From contig JAIMAR010000007.1 in assembly GCA_023511855.1 (NCBI GenBank), positions 1 through 42,769 on the forward strand: a DNA stretch of 42,769 bases, read 5' to 3'. Every line of letters starts with the position of its first letter. The first letter of the stretch is position 1. The notes beneath the pieces were generated by a model. It searched no databases. It saw only the letters and a list, made by a program, of their open reading frames with translations, and was not told the origin of the DNA. Shown piece after piece: positions 9,684 to 20,000 of this stretch. The DNA is from Bryobacteraceae bacterium. Its GTDB lineage: Bacteria > Acidobacteriota > Terriglobia > Bryobacterales > Bryobacteraceae. Both the position numbers and the translations under genes were made by a program.

Positions 9684-11216
9684 ATGACTCCCGATTTTGT
9701 GGTGGTCGGTGCGGGGGTCGCGGGGCTTCGAGCTGCCATTGAACTGGCTGAGGCCGGTGAGGTCCTGGTTCTCGCCAAGGACAGTCTCCGGGAATCTTCC
9801 TCTGAATACGCCCAGGGTGGGGTTGCCGTAGCCCTAAGCGACGATGATGAGGTGGAACTGCACGAACAGGACACCCTGGCTGCGGGCGACGGGCTTTGCA
9901 ACCCCGAGGCCGTGCGGGTCCTGGTCGAAGAAGGCCTGGGGGTCGTTCAGCAACTGATCGAATGGGGGGCCGAGTTTGACCGCGAGGGCAGCAAGCTGGC
10001 CTTCGGGCGGGAAGGCGCCCACAGCCGCAGCCGGATCCTGCACGCCCAGGGTGATTCGACCGGCCACGAGATCTCCAAGACCCTCTACCACAAGGCGGCT
10101 TCGCTCAACAGCATCCGTTTCCGAAGCTTCACGGCAGTCACTGACCTGCTTTTGGACGGCGGAGAGGTGGCCGGGGTGGTGGCCTGCGATTCTTCCACGC
10201 GCAGCTTGATTCCGATCCACGCCCGCGCCGTGTTGTTGGCCACGGGCGGCCTGGGGCGAGTCTATTGGAAGACGACAAACCCGGATGTGGCCACCGGAGA
10301 CGGAGTCGCAGCCGCTTACCGCGCCGGGGCCGTGATCAGCGACATTGAGTTCGTGCAGTTTCATCCCACGGCGCTGCATGCCGAGGGGGCGCCGAGTTTC
10401 CTGCTCTCGGAGGCGCTGCGCGGCGAAGGGGGCTATCTGAGGAACGGTAAGGGCGAGCGCTTCATGAAGCGCTACCATCCGTTGGAGGAGCTGGCCCCGC
10501 GCGATGTGGTTTCCCGCTCCATCGCCGCCGAAATGCAGAAGACCGGGGATCCTCATGTTTATCTGGATCTCACCCACCTGCCGCCCGGCTTCGTGCGGGA
10601 GCGGTTCCCGAGGATCTATCAAACCTGCTGGAAATACGGGGTGGATCTTACGCGGGATCCAGCCCCGGTGGTGCCCGCCGCGCACTACGCCATGGGCGGG
10701 GTGTGGACGGACCTGGAGGGAAGGACCAGCCTGCCGCGGTTGTTTGCCGCCGGGGAAGTGGCCGCCACGGGCGTCCATGGCGCCAACCGGTTAGCCAGCA
10801 ATTCGCTTTTGGAAGCGCTGGTATTTGGCGCCCGGGCCGGCCGCACCATGCGCCAGTGGGCGGGAGCTCAAATTCTGAAGGGCGGGCCGCTTCCCCAGCC
10901 GGAGTTTCCCCAGATTCGCGAGGAGGAGCTGCGGCGGCTGGCATGGGACAGCTGCGGCATCACGCGTTGCGGCGAGGGTCTGGAGGCGGCGCTGCGGACC
11001 CTGGCGGCCCATCCGAACGCTCCATGCCCGTATCCGAACCGCGCGTTGTTCGAACTGCGCGCCATGAAAGATGTTCTTTGGTTGATCGCCACCTGCGCGC
11101 TGGCGAGGAAAGAGAGCCGCGGCGCCCACTACCGGACCGACTATCCCTCTAAGAGACCCGAGTTTCAGAAACACTCTCGCATTTCTATCGCCACCAATGA
11201 AGTCTCCTTTTTCTGA
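9684..11216 (+). CDS. nadB: L-aspartate oxidase
   Basis: This 510-residue flavoprotein oxidises L-aspartate to iminoaspartate, the first step of de novo NAD synthesis. The N-terminus is the FAD Rossmann motif VVGAGVAGLRAA. Further family marks are SSEYAQGGVAVA, EGAHSRSRILHAQGDSTG, the substrate loop HPTALHAEG, ELAPRDVVSRSI, HYAMGGVWTD and GANRLASNSLLEALVFG. An upstream in-frame TTG at 9681 is ignored because the ATG at 9684 gives the usual short N-terminus. No Shine-Dalgarno site is present; the TAGAAT at 9669-9674 suggests a leaderless transcript. nadA and nadC are not in the window. The gene ends in the region where the exchanger gene could begin. Succinate dehydrogenase flavoprotein is excluded by length and the NadB-type substrate motifs. 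Confidence 0.95.
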   Translation: MTPDFVVVGAGVAGLRAAIELAEAGEVLVLAKDSLRESSSEYAQGGVAVALSDDDEVELHEQDTLAAGDGLCNPEAVRVLVEEGLGVVQQLIEWGAEFDREGSKLAFGREGAHSRSRILHAQGDSTGHEISKTLYHKAASLNSIRFRSFTAVTDLLLDGGEVAGVVACDSSTRSLIPIHARAVLLATGGLGRVYWKTTNPDVATGDGVAAAYRAGAVISDIEFVQFHPTALHAEGAPSFLLSEALRGEGGYLRNGKGERFMKRYHPLEELAPRDVVSRSIAAEMQKTGDPHVYLDLTHLPPGFVRERFPRIYQTCWKYGVDLTRDPAPVVPAAHYAMGGVWTDLEGRTSLPRLFAAGEVAATGVHGANRLASNSLLEALVFGARAGRTMRQWAGAQILKGGPLPQPEFPQIREEELRRLAWDSCGITRCGEGLEAALRTLAAHPNAPCPYPNRALFELRAMKDVLWLIATCALARKESRGAHYRTDYPSKRPEFQKHSRISIATNEVSFF

Positions 11217-11262
11217 GCCGCTGCGAACCAATTCCACCGCGTCGAATCGCCGGGGGATTTTC

Positions 11263-12495
11263 ATGGGGTCCCTGGTTCTGGTGGCGGCCGTGCCTGTTGT
11301 GAAGGATGTCCCTCCCTCGACCGCCTTATGGGCTGCTCCGGCGATCCTGCTGGCAGCCATGCTGATCGCCTGGGCGGCGGAGTCGGCACAGTTCTTTATT
11401 GCTCAAGGCTTCGCGCTGGCGATCTTGGCCTGGCTTCAGACCCTTCCCGAATTCGCCGTGGAGTTCGTGTACGCCTGGCGGCAACAGGTGCCTTTGCTTC
11501 TCGCCAACCTGACCGGGGCGCTGCGGCTTCTGACCGGGCTGGCTTGGCCGATGATCTACTTTGTGGCGGCGGTCTTCCACCGGCGCAAGTTCCATAAGCC
11601 GTTGCGGGAGATTCAGCTTCAAGAGGGCCACTCTGTGGAAGTGGTTGGGCTGCTTGCGCCGGTCGCTTACATGACCTTGGTGTGGGCCAAGGGGTCGCTC
11701 AACGTCTTTGACGCGGTCGTGCTGACGTTGATCTACGCCGGTTACCTGTTTGTATTGCGAAAAATGCCGCCGGAGGCGGCGGAAGGCATCGAGGAGCTGG
11801 AGCTGGTTCCGCGCACGATCGTCAAGAGCCGCCGCCCGGTGCGGGTCTCGATCATCCTTCTGTTTTTCCTTGCCGGCGGGGGGATGATCTATTTCGCCGC
11901 CGAACCCTTTGCGGGCAGTCTGCTGGCGGTTTCGGCCATGCTGGGGATCCCGGCTTTCGTATTTGTGCAGTGGGTGGCGCCCTTCGTGAGCGAGTTTCCG
12001 GAGAAGGTCTCGGCTTTCTACTGGGCGCGGACCATCGACCGGGCGTCGATCGCCCTGATGAACATGGTGTCGAGCAACATCAACCAGTGGACGTTGCTGG
12101 CGGCCATGCTTCCCGTGGTTTACTCCATCAGCCGGGGGAGCCTGTCTTCCATTACGTTCGACCAGCAGCAAAGCCTGGAAATCCTGATGACGCTGGGGCA
12201 GTCCCTGGTCGGCATGTTGTTCCTGATGAACATGCGGCTCGCCTGGTTGGAGGCGGCGTCGCTGTTCACGTTGTGGTTCATCCAGTTCGTTTTCTCTCCC
12301 TTCCAGCCCGGTGCCGGCCTGGTGGGATTCTTGGCCACGCACATCCACCGGTATGTGACTGCGGCTTATTGGATTTGGTTCGCATTGGGGACCCTGAGTT
12401 ATCTCGTAGGACGAAGAGAGATGGCGGCCTTTCGGCTGTTCGCCGGCTTGTGGCAGCGTCACGTGCGGCCGCGTCCGCAGGCGGCGGATGATTAG
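11263..12495 (+). CDS. Sodium/calcium exchanger superfamily (CaCA) membrane protein
   Basis: A 410-residue integral membrane protein with about ten to eleven hydrophobic segments. Two related acidic motifs lie in membrane segments, TLPEFAVEFVYAW near residue 70 and APFVSEFPEKVSAF near residue 250. These match the two alpha repeats that bind the cation in Ca2+/cation antiporters (CaCA). A charged cytosolic loop separates the halves (EGIEELELVPRTIVKSRRPVR). The substrate cannot be told from sequence. A longer start at 11197 would overlap nadB by 20 bases but lacks a ribosome site; 11263 has GGGGGA six bases upstream and begins directly with the first membrane segment, so it is chosen. The gene is probably cotranscribed with nadB. 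Confidence 0.75.
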   Translation: MGSLVLVAAVPVVKDVPPSTALWAAPAILLAAMLIAWAAESAQFFIAQGFALAILAWLQTLPEFAVEFVYAWRQQVPLLLANLTGALRLLTGLAWPMIYFVAAVFHRRKFHKPLREIQLQEGHSVEVVGLLAPVAYMTLVWAKGSLNVFDAVVLTLIYAGYLFVLRKMPPEAAEGIEELELVPRTIVKSRRPVRVSIILLFFLAGGGMIYFAAEPFAGSLLAVSAMLGIPAFVFVQWVAPFVSEFPEKVSAFYWARTIDRASIALMNMVSSNINQWTLLAAMLPVVYSISRGSLSSITFDQQQSLEILMTLGQSLVGMLFLMNMRLAWLEAASLFTLWFIQFVFSPFQPGAGLVGFLATHIHRYVTAAYWIWFALGTLSYLVGRREMAAFRLFAGLWQRHVRPRPQAADD

Positions 12496-12564
12496 GCGGA
12501 TTCCGCTCCGGGGTTTGGGGCCGCGCTATGCTCGATACCGGAAGCGAACGCGGAGGTGAAGACG

Positions 12565-13716
12565 ATGAACCCGTGGGTGAAACTTGTCCTTTGCGCCCTT
12601 GCGCTGTGCAGCAAGTTAACCGCTGCCATGCCGCCCTGTACTGCCACCTCGGCGGAGTGCACGCAGTGGATTACCGTGGGGAGCGGCCCGTCCCGAATCC
12701 TCGTGTACCGGACCTTCCCGCTGGATGTCCGCAACGAGGCGGTGCGGCGGGCTGTGGTCATGGTGCATGGAGCGGGCCGTGATGCCGACAACTACTTCCG
12801 GCACGTGCTGGCGGCGGCGTTCCTGGCCGGGGCCCTGGAAAATACGGTCCTGTTGGCGCCGCGTTTTGCTTCCAACGACGGGCGCGAGTGCCGGGATACG
12901 TTAGGAGAGGAGGAGTTGAACTGGCCCTGCGAGGGCGCCCACACCTGGCGGAGCGGAGCTTTCGCAAGGGGAAGCCAGACGGTGACTTCCTACGACGCGG
13001 CCGATGCGATTCTACTTCAGCTCGCCAACAAGGAGGTCTTCCCCCAGCTTCGGGAGATCGTGCTGGCGGGGCACTCGGCCGGGGGCCAGTACGTCACGCG
13101 CTATCAGATGTCCAACTCGATTCACGAGCGGTTGGGCGTGCCGGTCCGATATGTGGTTTCTAACCCATCCTCGTATGCCTACTTGGATCCAGTGAGGCCG
13201 ACGCCCGCCGCGCTTCCGGCGAACGTCGCGGCGGCGCCGCCCGGCTACCAGCCGCCGCCCTCCAAAGCGCTGCTGCCGTTCGCCGAATATGCCGATGCGC
13301 GCAACTGCGCGACGTACGACGACTGGCCTTACGGCCTGAACAATCGCGAAGGCTACAGCGCGCGCAGAACGCTCGACGAATTGAAGAAGCAACTGGCCGC
13401 GCGGCCTGCCACCTACCTGCTCGGCGAGCTGGACATCCTGCCTCTTTACGGGTTCGACACCAGTTGTCCGGCCATGGCCCAAGGCGCGACAAGACTGGCT
13501 CGCGGGCTGGCCTATGCCAAGTACGTGAACGAGAACTACAAGGCGAAGCACGAGACGGTGATTGTGCCCGCCTGCGGCCATAGCGCGCGCTGCATGTTCA
13601 CCTCGGAGACGGCGCTGCCGGTGTTGTTCCCGAAGGAGGAGGCGCCGCCGGAAGTTTTGGCGCCGGCCCGCCGCGCCGGGACGCGGCAAACCGGGACGCG
13701 GCCGGCGCTGCGCTAG
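12565..13716 (+). CDS. Secreted alpha/beta hydrolase
   Basis: A 383-residue exported esterase-like protein. Residues 1-21 are a signal peptide (VKLVLCALALCSKLTAA). The body has the oxyanion region VVMVHGAGRDADNY and the nucleophile elbow GHSAGG with Ser171. Plausible triad partners are Asp290 in LLGELDILPL and His339 in PACGHSARC. Several cysteines (CTATSAEC, ECRDT, WPCEG, SCPAM, ACGHSARC) suggest disulfides, in keeping with export. The C-terminal ~40 residues are low-complexity and rich in Ala, Pro, Arg and Thr. The start is fixed by GGAGG eight bases before the ATG at 12565; the GTG at 12556 would use the ribosome site itself. A TATGCT -10-like hexamer lies at 12527-12532. The natural substrate is unknown. 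hslV starts 18 bases after the stop. Confidence 0.8.
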   Translation: MNPWVKLVLCALALCSKLTAAMPPCTATSAECTQWITVGSGPSRILVYRTFPLDVRNEAVRRAVVMVHGAGRDADNYFRHVLAAAFLAGALENTVLLAPRFASNDGRECRDTLGEEELNWPCEGAHTWRSGAFARGSQTVTSYDAADAILLQLANKEVFPQLREIVLAGHSAGGQYVTRYQMSNSIHERLGVPVRYVVSNPSSYAYLDPVRPTPAALPANVAAAPPGYQPPPSKALLPFAEYADARNCATYDDWPYGLNNREGYSARRTLDELKKQLAARPATYLLGELDILPLYGFDTSCPAMAQGATRLARGLAYAKYVNENYKAKHETVIVPACGHSARCMFTSETALPVLFPKEEAPPEVLAPARRAGTRQTGTRPALR

Positions 13717-13734
13717 AATAAAGGTGCCATTCCC

Positions 13735-14274
13735 ATGAAATCGCAAGTTCGTTCCACGACCGTGCTCTGCGTGCGCCGCAACCAGCAGGTCGTCATGGCC
13801 GGCGACGGCCAGGTGACTATGGGCCAGGAAGTGCTCAAGTCCACCGCCCGCAAACTGCGCCGCTTGTACAACGACAAGATCCTGGCGGGGTTCGCCGGCT
13901 CCACGGCCGACGCCGTCGCGCTGTTGAGCCGTTTCGAAAGCAAGCTCGAGCAGCACAGCGGCAATTTGGCCCGCAGCGTGGTGGAACTGGCCAAGGACTG
14001 GCGCACGGACCGGGCGCTGCGGCACCTGGAGGCGCTGCTGATCGTCGCCGACAAGGACTCCACTTACATCGTCAGCGGCAGCGGGGACGTCATCGAGCCG
14101 GACGGCGACGTGGCGGCCATCGGTTCGGGAGGCGGCTACGCCAAGGCGGCTGCCAAGGCGCTGCTGGAGAACACCAATCTCAGCGCGCGCCAGATCGCCG
14201 AGAAGGCCATGGCTATCGCCGGCGAGATCTGCATTTACACCAACGAGTCGGTGAGCTACGAGGAGCTGAGCTAA
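13735..14274 (+). CDS. hslV: ATP-dependent protease subunit HslV (ClpQ)
   Basis: HslV is the proteasome-like threonine peptidase of the cytosolic HslVU complex. The 179-residue sequence has the family core: [37 protein letters not shown], and [17 protein letters not shown]. Alignment with E. coli HslV (TTIVSVRR at the mature N-terminus) places the catalytic threonine at Thr8 of [10 protein letters not shown], so a seven-residue propeptide MKSQVRS has to be removed. In E. coli only the initiator Met is removed. AAGGTG lies about ten bases before the ATG. The gene follows the hydrolase by 18 bases and ends 2 bases before hslU, with which it must be coordinately expressed. Confidence 0.96.
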   Translation: MKSQVRSTTVLCVRRNQQVVMAGDGQVTMGQEVLKSTARKLRRLYNDKILAGFAGSTADAVALLSRFESKLEQHSGNLARSVVELAKDWRTDRALRHLEALLIVADKDSTYIVSGSGDVIEPDGDVAAIGSGGGYAKAAAKALLENTNLSARQIAEKAMAIAGEICIYTNESVSYEELS

Positions 14275-14276
14275 GC

Positions 14277-15635
14277 ATGGTGATCTATCTGCCGAGCCAG
14301 GCGGACGAGGAGACGCCGCTGCTCGATGAGCTGACGCCGCGCGAAATCGTGCGCGAGCTGGACAAGTACGTGATCGGCCAGGCCGAGGCGAAACGCGCCG
14401 TGGCCATCGCGCTGCGGAACCGGATCCGGCGCCAGAAGCTGGATCCCGAAATGGCCGACGAAGTGATCCCCAAGAACATTCTGATGATGGGGCCAACCGG
14501 CGTCGGCAAGACCGAGATCGCCCGGCGTTTGGCCAAGCTCGCCAATTCGCCGTTCCTGAAGGTGGAGGCCAGCAAGTTCACCGAGGTGGGCTACGTGGGC
14601 CGCGACGTCGAGTCGATGATCCGGGACCTTGTGGATATCGCCATTGACATGGTCCGGGAGGAGCGGCTGGAGGAGGTCGCCGACCGGGCCGAGCGCAACG
14701 CCGAGGACCGCTTGTTGGAGCTGCTGATGCCGGACCAGCCGGAGCCGAGCGAAAGCATCGAGCGCACGCGCGAGAAGCTGCGGGAGAAGCTGCGGGCGGG
14801 CAAGCTGGACGACCGGTTGGTGGAGATCGATGTCCGCGAGCGCGGTCCGACGTTCGAAATCGCCACCAACATGGGTATCGAGGAGATGGACATCAATCTG
14901 AAAGATGTCCTGCCGGGACTGTTCGGAGGCCGCACGCGCAAGCGCAAGATGCGGGTGAGCGAGGCGCTCGAGTACCTGATTCAAGAGGAAGAGCAGAAGC
15001 TGATCGACATGGACCAGGTGACGCGCGTCGCGCTGGAGCGGGTCGAGCGCAGCGGCATCATCTTCCTGGATGAGATTGACAAGATCGCCGGGCGCGAGTC
15101 GGGACATGGCCCGGACGTCAGCCGCGAAGGCGTGCAGCGCGACATTTTGCCCATCGTCGAAGGCACCACGGTCAACACCCGCCACGGTTTCGTGCGGACG
15201 GATCACATCCTGTTCATCGCCGCGGGCGCCTTTCACGTCTCCAAGCCGAGCGACCTGATCCCCGAGCTCCAGGGCCGTTTCCCGATCCGGGTGGAGCTGA
15301 AGCCCCTGACCGAGGAAGATTTCGTCCGCATCCTCAAGGAACCGAAGAACGCGCTGGTGAAACAGTACCAGGCGCTGCTCGAAACCGAGGGCATTAAGCT
15401 GACCTTCACGCCGGACGCGCTGACCGAGATCGCACGCTTCGCCGCCCGGGTGAACGAGAACGCCGAGAACATCGGCGCGCGGCGGCTGCATACGATCATG
15501 GAGAAGTTGCTTGAGGAGATCTCCTTCGAGGGACCCGATCTGCGGAAAAAGACGGTCAGGATCGACGCCGCCTACGTGCGCAAGCAACTGGCCGATATCG
15601 TTAAGGATCAGGACCTGAGCCGTTACATTCTCTAG
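14277..15635 (+). CDS. hslU: HslU (ClpY) AAA+ unfoldase
   Basis: HslU is the hexameric ATPase that unfolds substrates and feeds them to HslV. The 452-residue protein starts with [21 protein letters not shown]. It has Walker A GPTGVGKT, the pore loop region GYVGRDVES, an I-domain insertion of about 130 residues (about 110-240), Walker [11 protein letters not shown] and the C-terminal DLSRYIL tail that docks into HslV. Length is normal. The start lies two bases after the hslV stop, so translation is probably coupled. The following lipoprotein gene begins two bases after its stop. Confidence 0.97.
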   Translation: MVIYLPSQADEETPLLDELTPREIVRELDKYVIGQAEAKRAVAIALRNRIRRQKLDPEMADEVIPKNILMMGPTGVGKTEIARRLAKLANSPFLKVEASKFTEVGYVGRDVESMIRDLVDIAIDMVREERLEEVADRAERNAEDRLLELLMPDQPEPSESIERTREKLREKLRAGKLDDRLVEIDVRERGPTFEIATNMGIEEMDINLKDVLPGLFGGRTRKRKMRVSEALEYLIQEEEQKLIDMDQVTRVALERVERSGIIFLDEIDKIAGRESGHGPDVSREGVQRDILPIVEGTTVNTRHGFVRTDHILFIAAGAFHVSKPSDLIPELQGRFPIRVELKPLTEEDFVRILKEPKNALVKQYQALLETEGIKLTFTPDALTEIARFAARVNENAENIGARRLHTIMEKLLEEISFEGPDLRKKTVRIDAAYVRKQLADIVKDQDLSRYIL

Positions 15636-15637
15636 CG

Positions 15638-16630
15638 ATGCGCCTCCGGTGGACAGGATTGCTCATCACGGCGGCGCTGCTCGCTTCCTGCGGATACGTG
15701 GGGGATCCTCAGCCGCCGGCCCTGAAGATCCCCGCCCGGGTCACCGACCTGGCCGCCACCCAGGTGGAGGACCGGATCCGGATCCGCTTCACCGTGCCGG
15801 AACTGACGCTGGACGGTGTGATGCTGCGGCGCGGCAAAGTGGATCTGCGTGCTGGTCCCTACGCGGCATCCCCCTTTGACGCCGAGGCCTGGGCCGCGCA
15901 GGCGAAGGCGCTGGATGCGGGCGAGTTCAAGACGGGCCCGTACGAACTGGACGTTCCCGCGGCGGGCTGGGCCGGCCAGGAGGTTCTGTTCCGCGTGCGG
16001 TTGCTCAACGAACGCCTCCGCGCCGGCGAGTGGTCGGATTTCGTCACGCTCCACGTGGTGGCCCCGCTGGAGCGGCCCTTTGGGGTGAAAGCGGAGGCCG
16101 TGCCGGAGGGAGTCCGGGTGTCCTGGGAGGGGCCGCGCAAGCCCGAGGGGCTCATGTTCCGCGTTCTGCGCCGCGCGGGCCAGCAGCCGGAAGCATCTCC
16201 GGCCGCCACGGTGAACGGCCTGGAATGGAACGACACCAACACGCGCTATGGGGAGACGTACTCCTACGCGGTCGTCGCGGCGCTGGAGGCCGGCAACGCG
16301 CGGGCTCAGAGTGCGGCGTCTGAGTCCGTGACCATCGTTCCCGTGGACCGGTTTGCTCCAACCGTTCCGAAAGGGCTGACGGCTCTGGCCGCTCCGGCCA
16401 GCATCGAGCTGAGCTGGGATCCCAATAGCGAGCCGGACTTGGCCGGTTATTTCGTCTACCGCGCGGCCGGAGAGGGCGAATTCGCGCGCCTGGTCGGTCC
16501 TTTGCCGGCGCCGCATTACAGCGACAAGGAAGTCCAGACCGGCGTGCGGTACCGCTATGCGGTGAGCGCCGTGGACCAGGCGGGGAACGAAAGCGCGCGT
16601 TCGCGGTCCGCTGAGGCGTCGCTTCCGTAG
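15638..16630 (+). CDS. Lipoprotein with a C-terminal fibronectin type III domain
   Basis: A 330-residue predicted lipoprotein. The N-terminus MRLRWTGLLITAALLASC is a type II signal peptide with lipobox LASC and lipidated Cys18. The remainder is beta-rich. Residues ~225-320 (PKGLTALAAPASIELSWDPN ... LAGYFVYRA ... YRYAVSAVDQAGNES) have the typical pattern of a fibronectin type III domain, and two weaker FN3-like stretches occur at about 30-125 and 130-220. It probably sits in the outer membrane or periplasm and acts in binding or scaffolding. The gene begins two bases after hslU, so it belongs to the hslVU operon by position, although no functional tie to the protease is evident. No catalytic motif is seen. 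Confidence 0.8.
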   Translation: MRLRWTGLLITAALLASCGYVGDPQPPALKIPARVTDLAATQVEDRIRIRFTVPELTLDGVMLRRGKVDLRAGPYAASPFDAEAWAAQAKALDAGEFKTGPYELDVPAAGWAGQEVLFRVRLLNERLRAGEWSDFVTLHVVAPLERPFGVKAEAVPEGVRVSWEGPRKPEGLMFRVLRRAGQQPEASPAATVNGLEWNDTNTRYGETYSYAVVAALEAGNARAQSAASESVTIVPVDRFAPTVPKGLTALAAPASIELSWDPNSEPDLAGYFVYRAAGEGEFARLVGPLPAPHYSDKEVQTGVRYRYAVSAVDQAGNESARSRSAEASLP

Positions 16631-17027
16631 CATCCCGGCCTCCCTGGATTCGCCAAGCAGTCACGTATGCCTTCAGGCTTGCGCAGCCGGCTGCGGTATC
16701 AGGATGGTGGGTGCAGGCCGGTGGTCCACGCTATTGAGGTAGGGAGGGCGTTCTAGCCGGGACCATCTTTGGCCGGGGAGCCCCGGAGCGCGGTTTCACC
16801 CACCCCGTTCCGAGTGGTGCTGAGGTGGTGGGGGATGTTGCCCAATCGGAGGCAGGGCTGGCCGGAATTAAGCTTCCATCGATCCAGGCGATGGAACAAT
16901 AAGATCCGGCCAGTCAAACACTTGATTGGAAAGGCAGCATATTTGATCTGATATGGGACGTTCACGCTCCGGATGGTCCCTAAAATGCGGTGATCGTAGA
17001 TATCCTCAACGGATCGAATCAAACAAG
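16631..17027. other. 397-base noncoding interval with several inverted repeats
   Basis: No convincing gene was found on either strand between the lipoprotein gene and nifJ. The interval holds a 14-base perfect palindrome at 16682-16695, a CCGGGG/CCCCGG hairpin at 16773-16786 and a long nested stem at 16858-16913 (separate entry). The base composition turns AT-richer from about 16890 to the nifJ start, as expected for a promoter. TTGATT at 16922-16927 and TGATAT at 16949-16954 are promoter-like but badly spaced. nifJ itself has no clear ribosome site. Confidence 0.6.
16858..16913 (+). promoter_or_regulatory. Long nested stem-loop upstream of nifJ
   Basis: CTGGCCGGA (16858-16866) pairs perfectly with TCCGGCCAG (16905-16913). 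Inside it, TTCCATCG (16874-16881) pairs perfectly with CGATGGAA (16889-16896) around a 7-base loop. The two helices are separated by an A-rich internal loop, ATTAAGC on one side and CAATAAGA on the other. The structure ends 114 bases before the nifJ start. It could be a leader-RNA regulatory element, part of a small RNA, or the terminator of the upstream operon (no U tract follows). The same pairing is possible in either strand. Confidence 0.55.
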
Positions 17028-20000
17028 ATGAACAGACCCAAAGTCACCATCGATGGCAATGAAGCCACGGCCTATGTGGCCCATCAGATCAATGAAGTAA
17101 TCGCGATATACCCGATCACCCCCTCCTCAAACATGGGAGAGTGGGCGGATGAATGGTCGGCCAAAGGCAAGCCCAACATTTGGGGCAGCGTGCCGACCGT
17201 AGTGGAGATGCAGAGCGAGGGCGGCGCCTCGGCGGCGCTGCACGGCGCGCTGCAAGGCGGAGCGCTGGGGACGACCTTTACGGCGGCGCAGGGCTTGCTG
17301 CTGATGATCCCCAGCATGTTCAAGATCGCGGGCGAGCTGACGCCGGCGACGATTCACGTTTCGGCGCGGACGGTGGCGACGCACGCGTTGTCGATTTTCG
17401 GGGATCACAGCGACGTGATGGCGGTGCGGAGCACGGGCTGGGGCATGATCGCTTCCGGCAGCGTGCAGGAGGCGATGGACAACGCGCTGATCGCGCAGGC
17501 GGCGTCGTTGGAGTCGCGGATCCCGTTCCTGCACTTTTTTGACGGATTCCGCACCTCGCACGAGGTGGCCAAGGTGGAGCAGCTCACCGTGGACGATCTG
17601 CGGGCGATGATCGACGACGAGCTGGTCCGCCAGCACCGCGCGCGGGCCATGACCCCCGAGAAGCCCGTGCTGCGCGGGACCTCACAGAATCCCGACGTCT
17701 TCTTCCAGGCGCGCGAAGCCTGCAACCCCTTCTATCTGGCCTGTCCGTCGATCGTGCAGAAGGTCATGGACAAGTTCGCCGCCCTGGTGGGCCGCCAGTA
17801 CAAGCTGTTCGACTACGTGGGCGCGCCGGACGCCGAGCGGGTGATCGTGCTGATGGGCTCGGGCGCGGAAGTGGCGCACGAGACGGCGGAATATCTGAAC
17901 GAGCGCGGCGAGAAGGTCGGCATCATCAAGGTGCGGTTGTACCGGCCGTTTTCGATGGAGCATTTCGTGGCGGCGCTGCCGGCCACGGTGAAGACCTTGA
18001 CTGTGCTGGACCGGACCAAGGAGCCGGGTGCGCTGGGCGACCCGCTGTACCTGGACGTCGTGACCGCTGTGCATGAAGCCATGGCGGCGGGCAAAGCGCC
18101 GTTCCAGCAGGCGCCGCGAATTCTGGCGGGCCGCTACGGGCTGTCGTCGAAGGACTTCACGCCGGCCATGGTGAAGGCGGTCTTCGACAACGCCGCCTCA
18201 TCGACGCCGAAGAATCACTTTACGGTGGGCATTAACGACGATGTGACGCACACCAGCCTGGATTACGATCCGGAGTTCTCGACCGAGGATCCCCAGACGG
18301 TTCGGGCCCTGTTCTACGGGCTGGGTTCGGACGGCACGGTCGGAGCCAACAAGAACTCGATCAAGATCATCGGCGAGGACACCGACAACTACGCCCAGGG
18401 CTATTTCGTGTACGACTCCAAGAAAGCCGGAGCGGTCACGATTTCGCACCTGCGCTTCGGGCCGAAGCCGATCCGTTCGAGCTATCTGATCAGCAAGGCC
18501 AGCTTCGTCGCCTGCCACCAGTTCTCGTTCCTGGAGCGGTTCGACATGCTGAAGGCGGCCACCCCGGGCGCCACCTTCCTGCTGAACAGCATCTACGGCC
18601 CGGACGAGGTATGGGACCACCTGCCGCGGCGGGTGCAGCAGCAGATCATCGACAAGAAGCTGAAGTTCTACGTGATCGACGCCTACGACGTGGCCAAGAA
18701 GACGGGCATGGGGGTGCGCATCAACACCATCATGCAGACCTGCTTCTTCGCCATCAGCGGCGTGCTCCCCAAAGATGAAGCGATCGCCGCCATTAAGAAC
18801 GCTATCGAAAAGACCTACGGCAAGCGCGGCAAGGCGATCGTCGAGAAGAACTTCGCGGCGGTGGACGCGGCCCTGGATCATCTTCACGAGGTCAAAGTTC
18901 CATCCCAGGTCACGAGCACGTTCGACATCCGCCGCCCGGTGCCCGAAGCAGCGCCGGAGTTCGTGCAGAAGACTTTGGCGCCGATCATCGCCGGCGAGGG
19001 CGACAACGTGCCGGTGAGCTTGATGCCCAAAGACGGCACCTTCCCAACCGCCACCGCGCAATGGGAGAAGCGCAACATTGCGCTTGAGATTCCGGTGTGG
19101 GACGAGCAATTGTGCATCCAGTGCGGGAAGTGCATCCTGGTGTGCCCGCACGCGGTAATCCGCGCCAAGGTGTACGACCCGGCGCTGCTGGCTGACGCCC
19201 CGCCCACTTTCAAGTCGGCGCCCGCCCGCTGGAAGGAGTTCAAGGACAAGAAATACACCTTGCAGGTTGCGCCGGAGGACTGCACGGGCTGCGCCTTGTG
19301 CGTCGAAGTTTGCCCGGTCAAGAGCAAGACCGAGGTGAAGCGCAAGGCGATCAACATGGCGCCTCAGCCGCCCCCCCGCGAGCAGGAGCGCGTCAACTGG
19401 GAGTTCTTCCTGAAGATTCCGGACAACGACCGCACGACGCTGAACTTGAGCCAGGTGAAAGACAACCAGTTGCTGCGGCCGCTGTTCGAGTTCTCGGGCG
19501 CTTGCGCCGGCTGCGGCGAGACCCCGTACATCGAGCTGATGACCCGCCTGTTCGGCGACCGGGCGGTGATCGGCAACGCCACGGGCTGCTCGTCGATTTA
19601 CGGCGGCAACCTGCCGACCACGCCTTACTGCGTAGACCACAACGGGCGGGGCCCGGCCTGGAACAACTCGCTGTTTGAAGACTGCGCGGAGTTCGCCATG
19701 GGCATCCGCCTGGCGATCGACGCGCAGAACAAGCTGGCCAAGGACCTGCTGCGGAAGCTCGCTGCGCAAGTCGGCGATGAGCTGGTGTCGGCTCTGATTC
19801 ACGCCGACCAGTCCACCGAGACCGGCATTGCGGCGCAGCGCGAGCGGGTGAGGCTGCTTTTGCAGAAGCTCAACGGCCTGAACTCGCCGGAAGCCCGCAC
19901 ACTGGCCGCGGTGGCCGACATGCTGGTCAAGAAGAGCGTGTGGGGCTTCGGCGGAGACGGATGGGCCTACGACATCGGCTACGGCGGACTGGACCATGTG

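Noticed and set aside
13714-13719. TAGAAT as an hslV -10 element
   Set aside because: The TAG is the stop codon of the preceding hydrolase gene, so the hexamer is partly coincidental; not listed as a promoter.
14271-15587. 438-codon minus-strand frame across hslU
   Set aside because: Antisense shadow with no domain or start signals.
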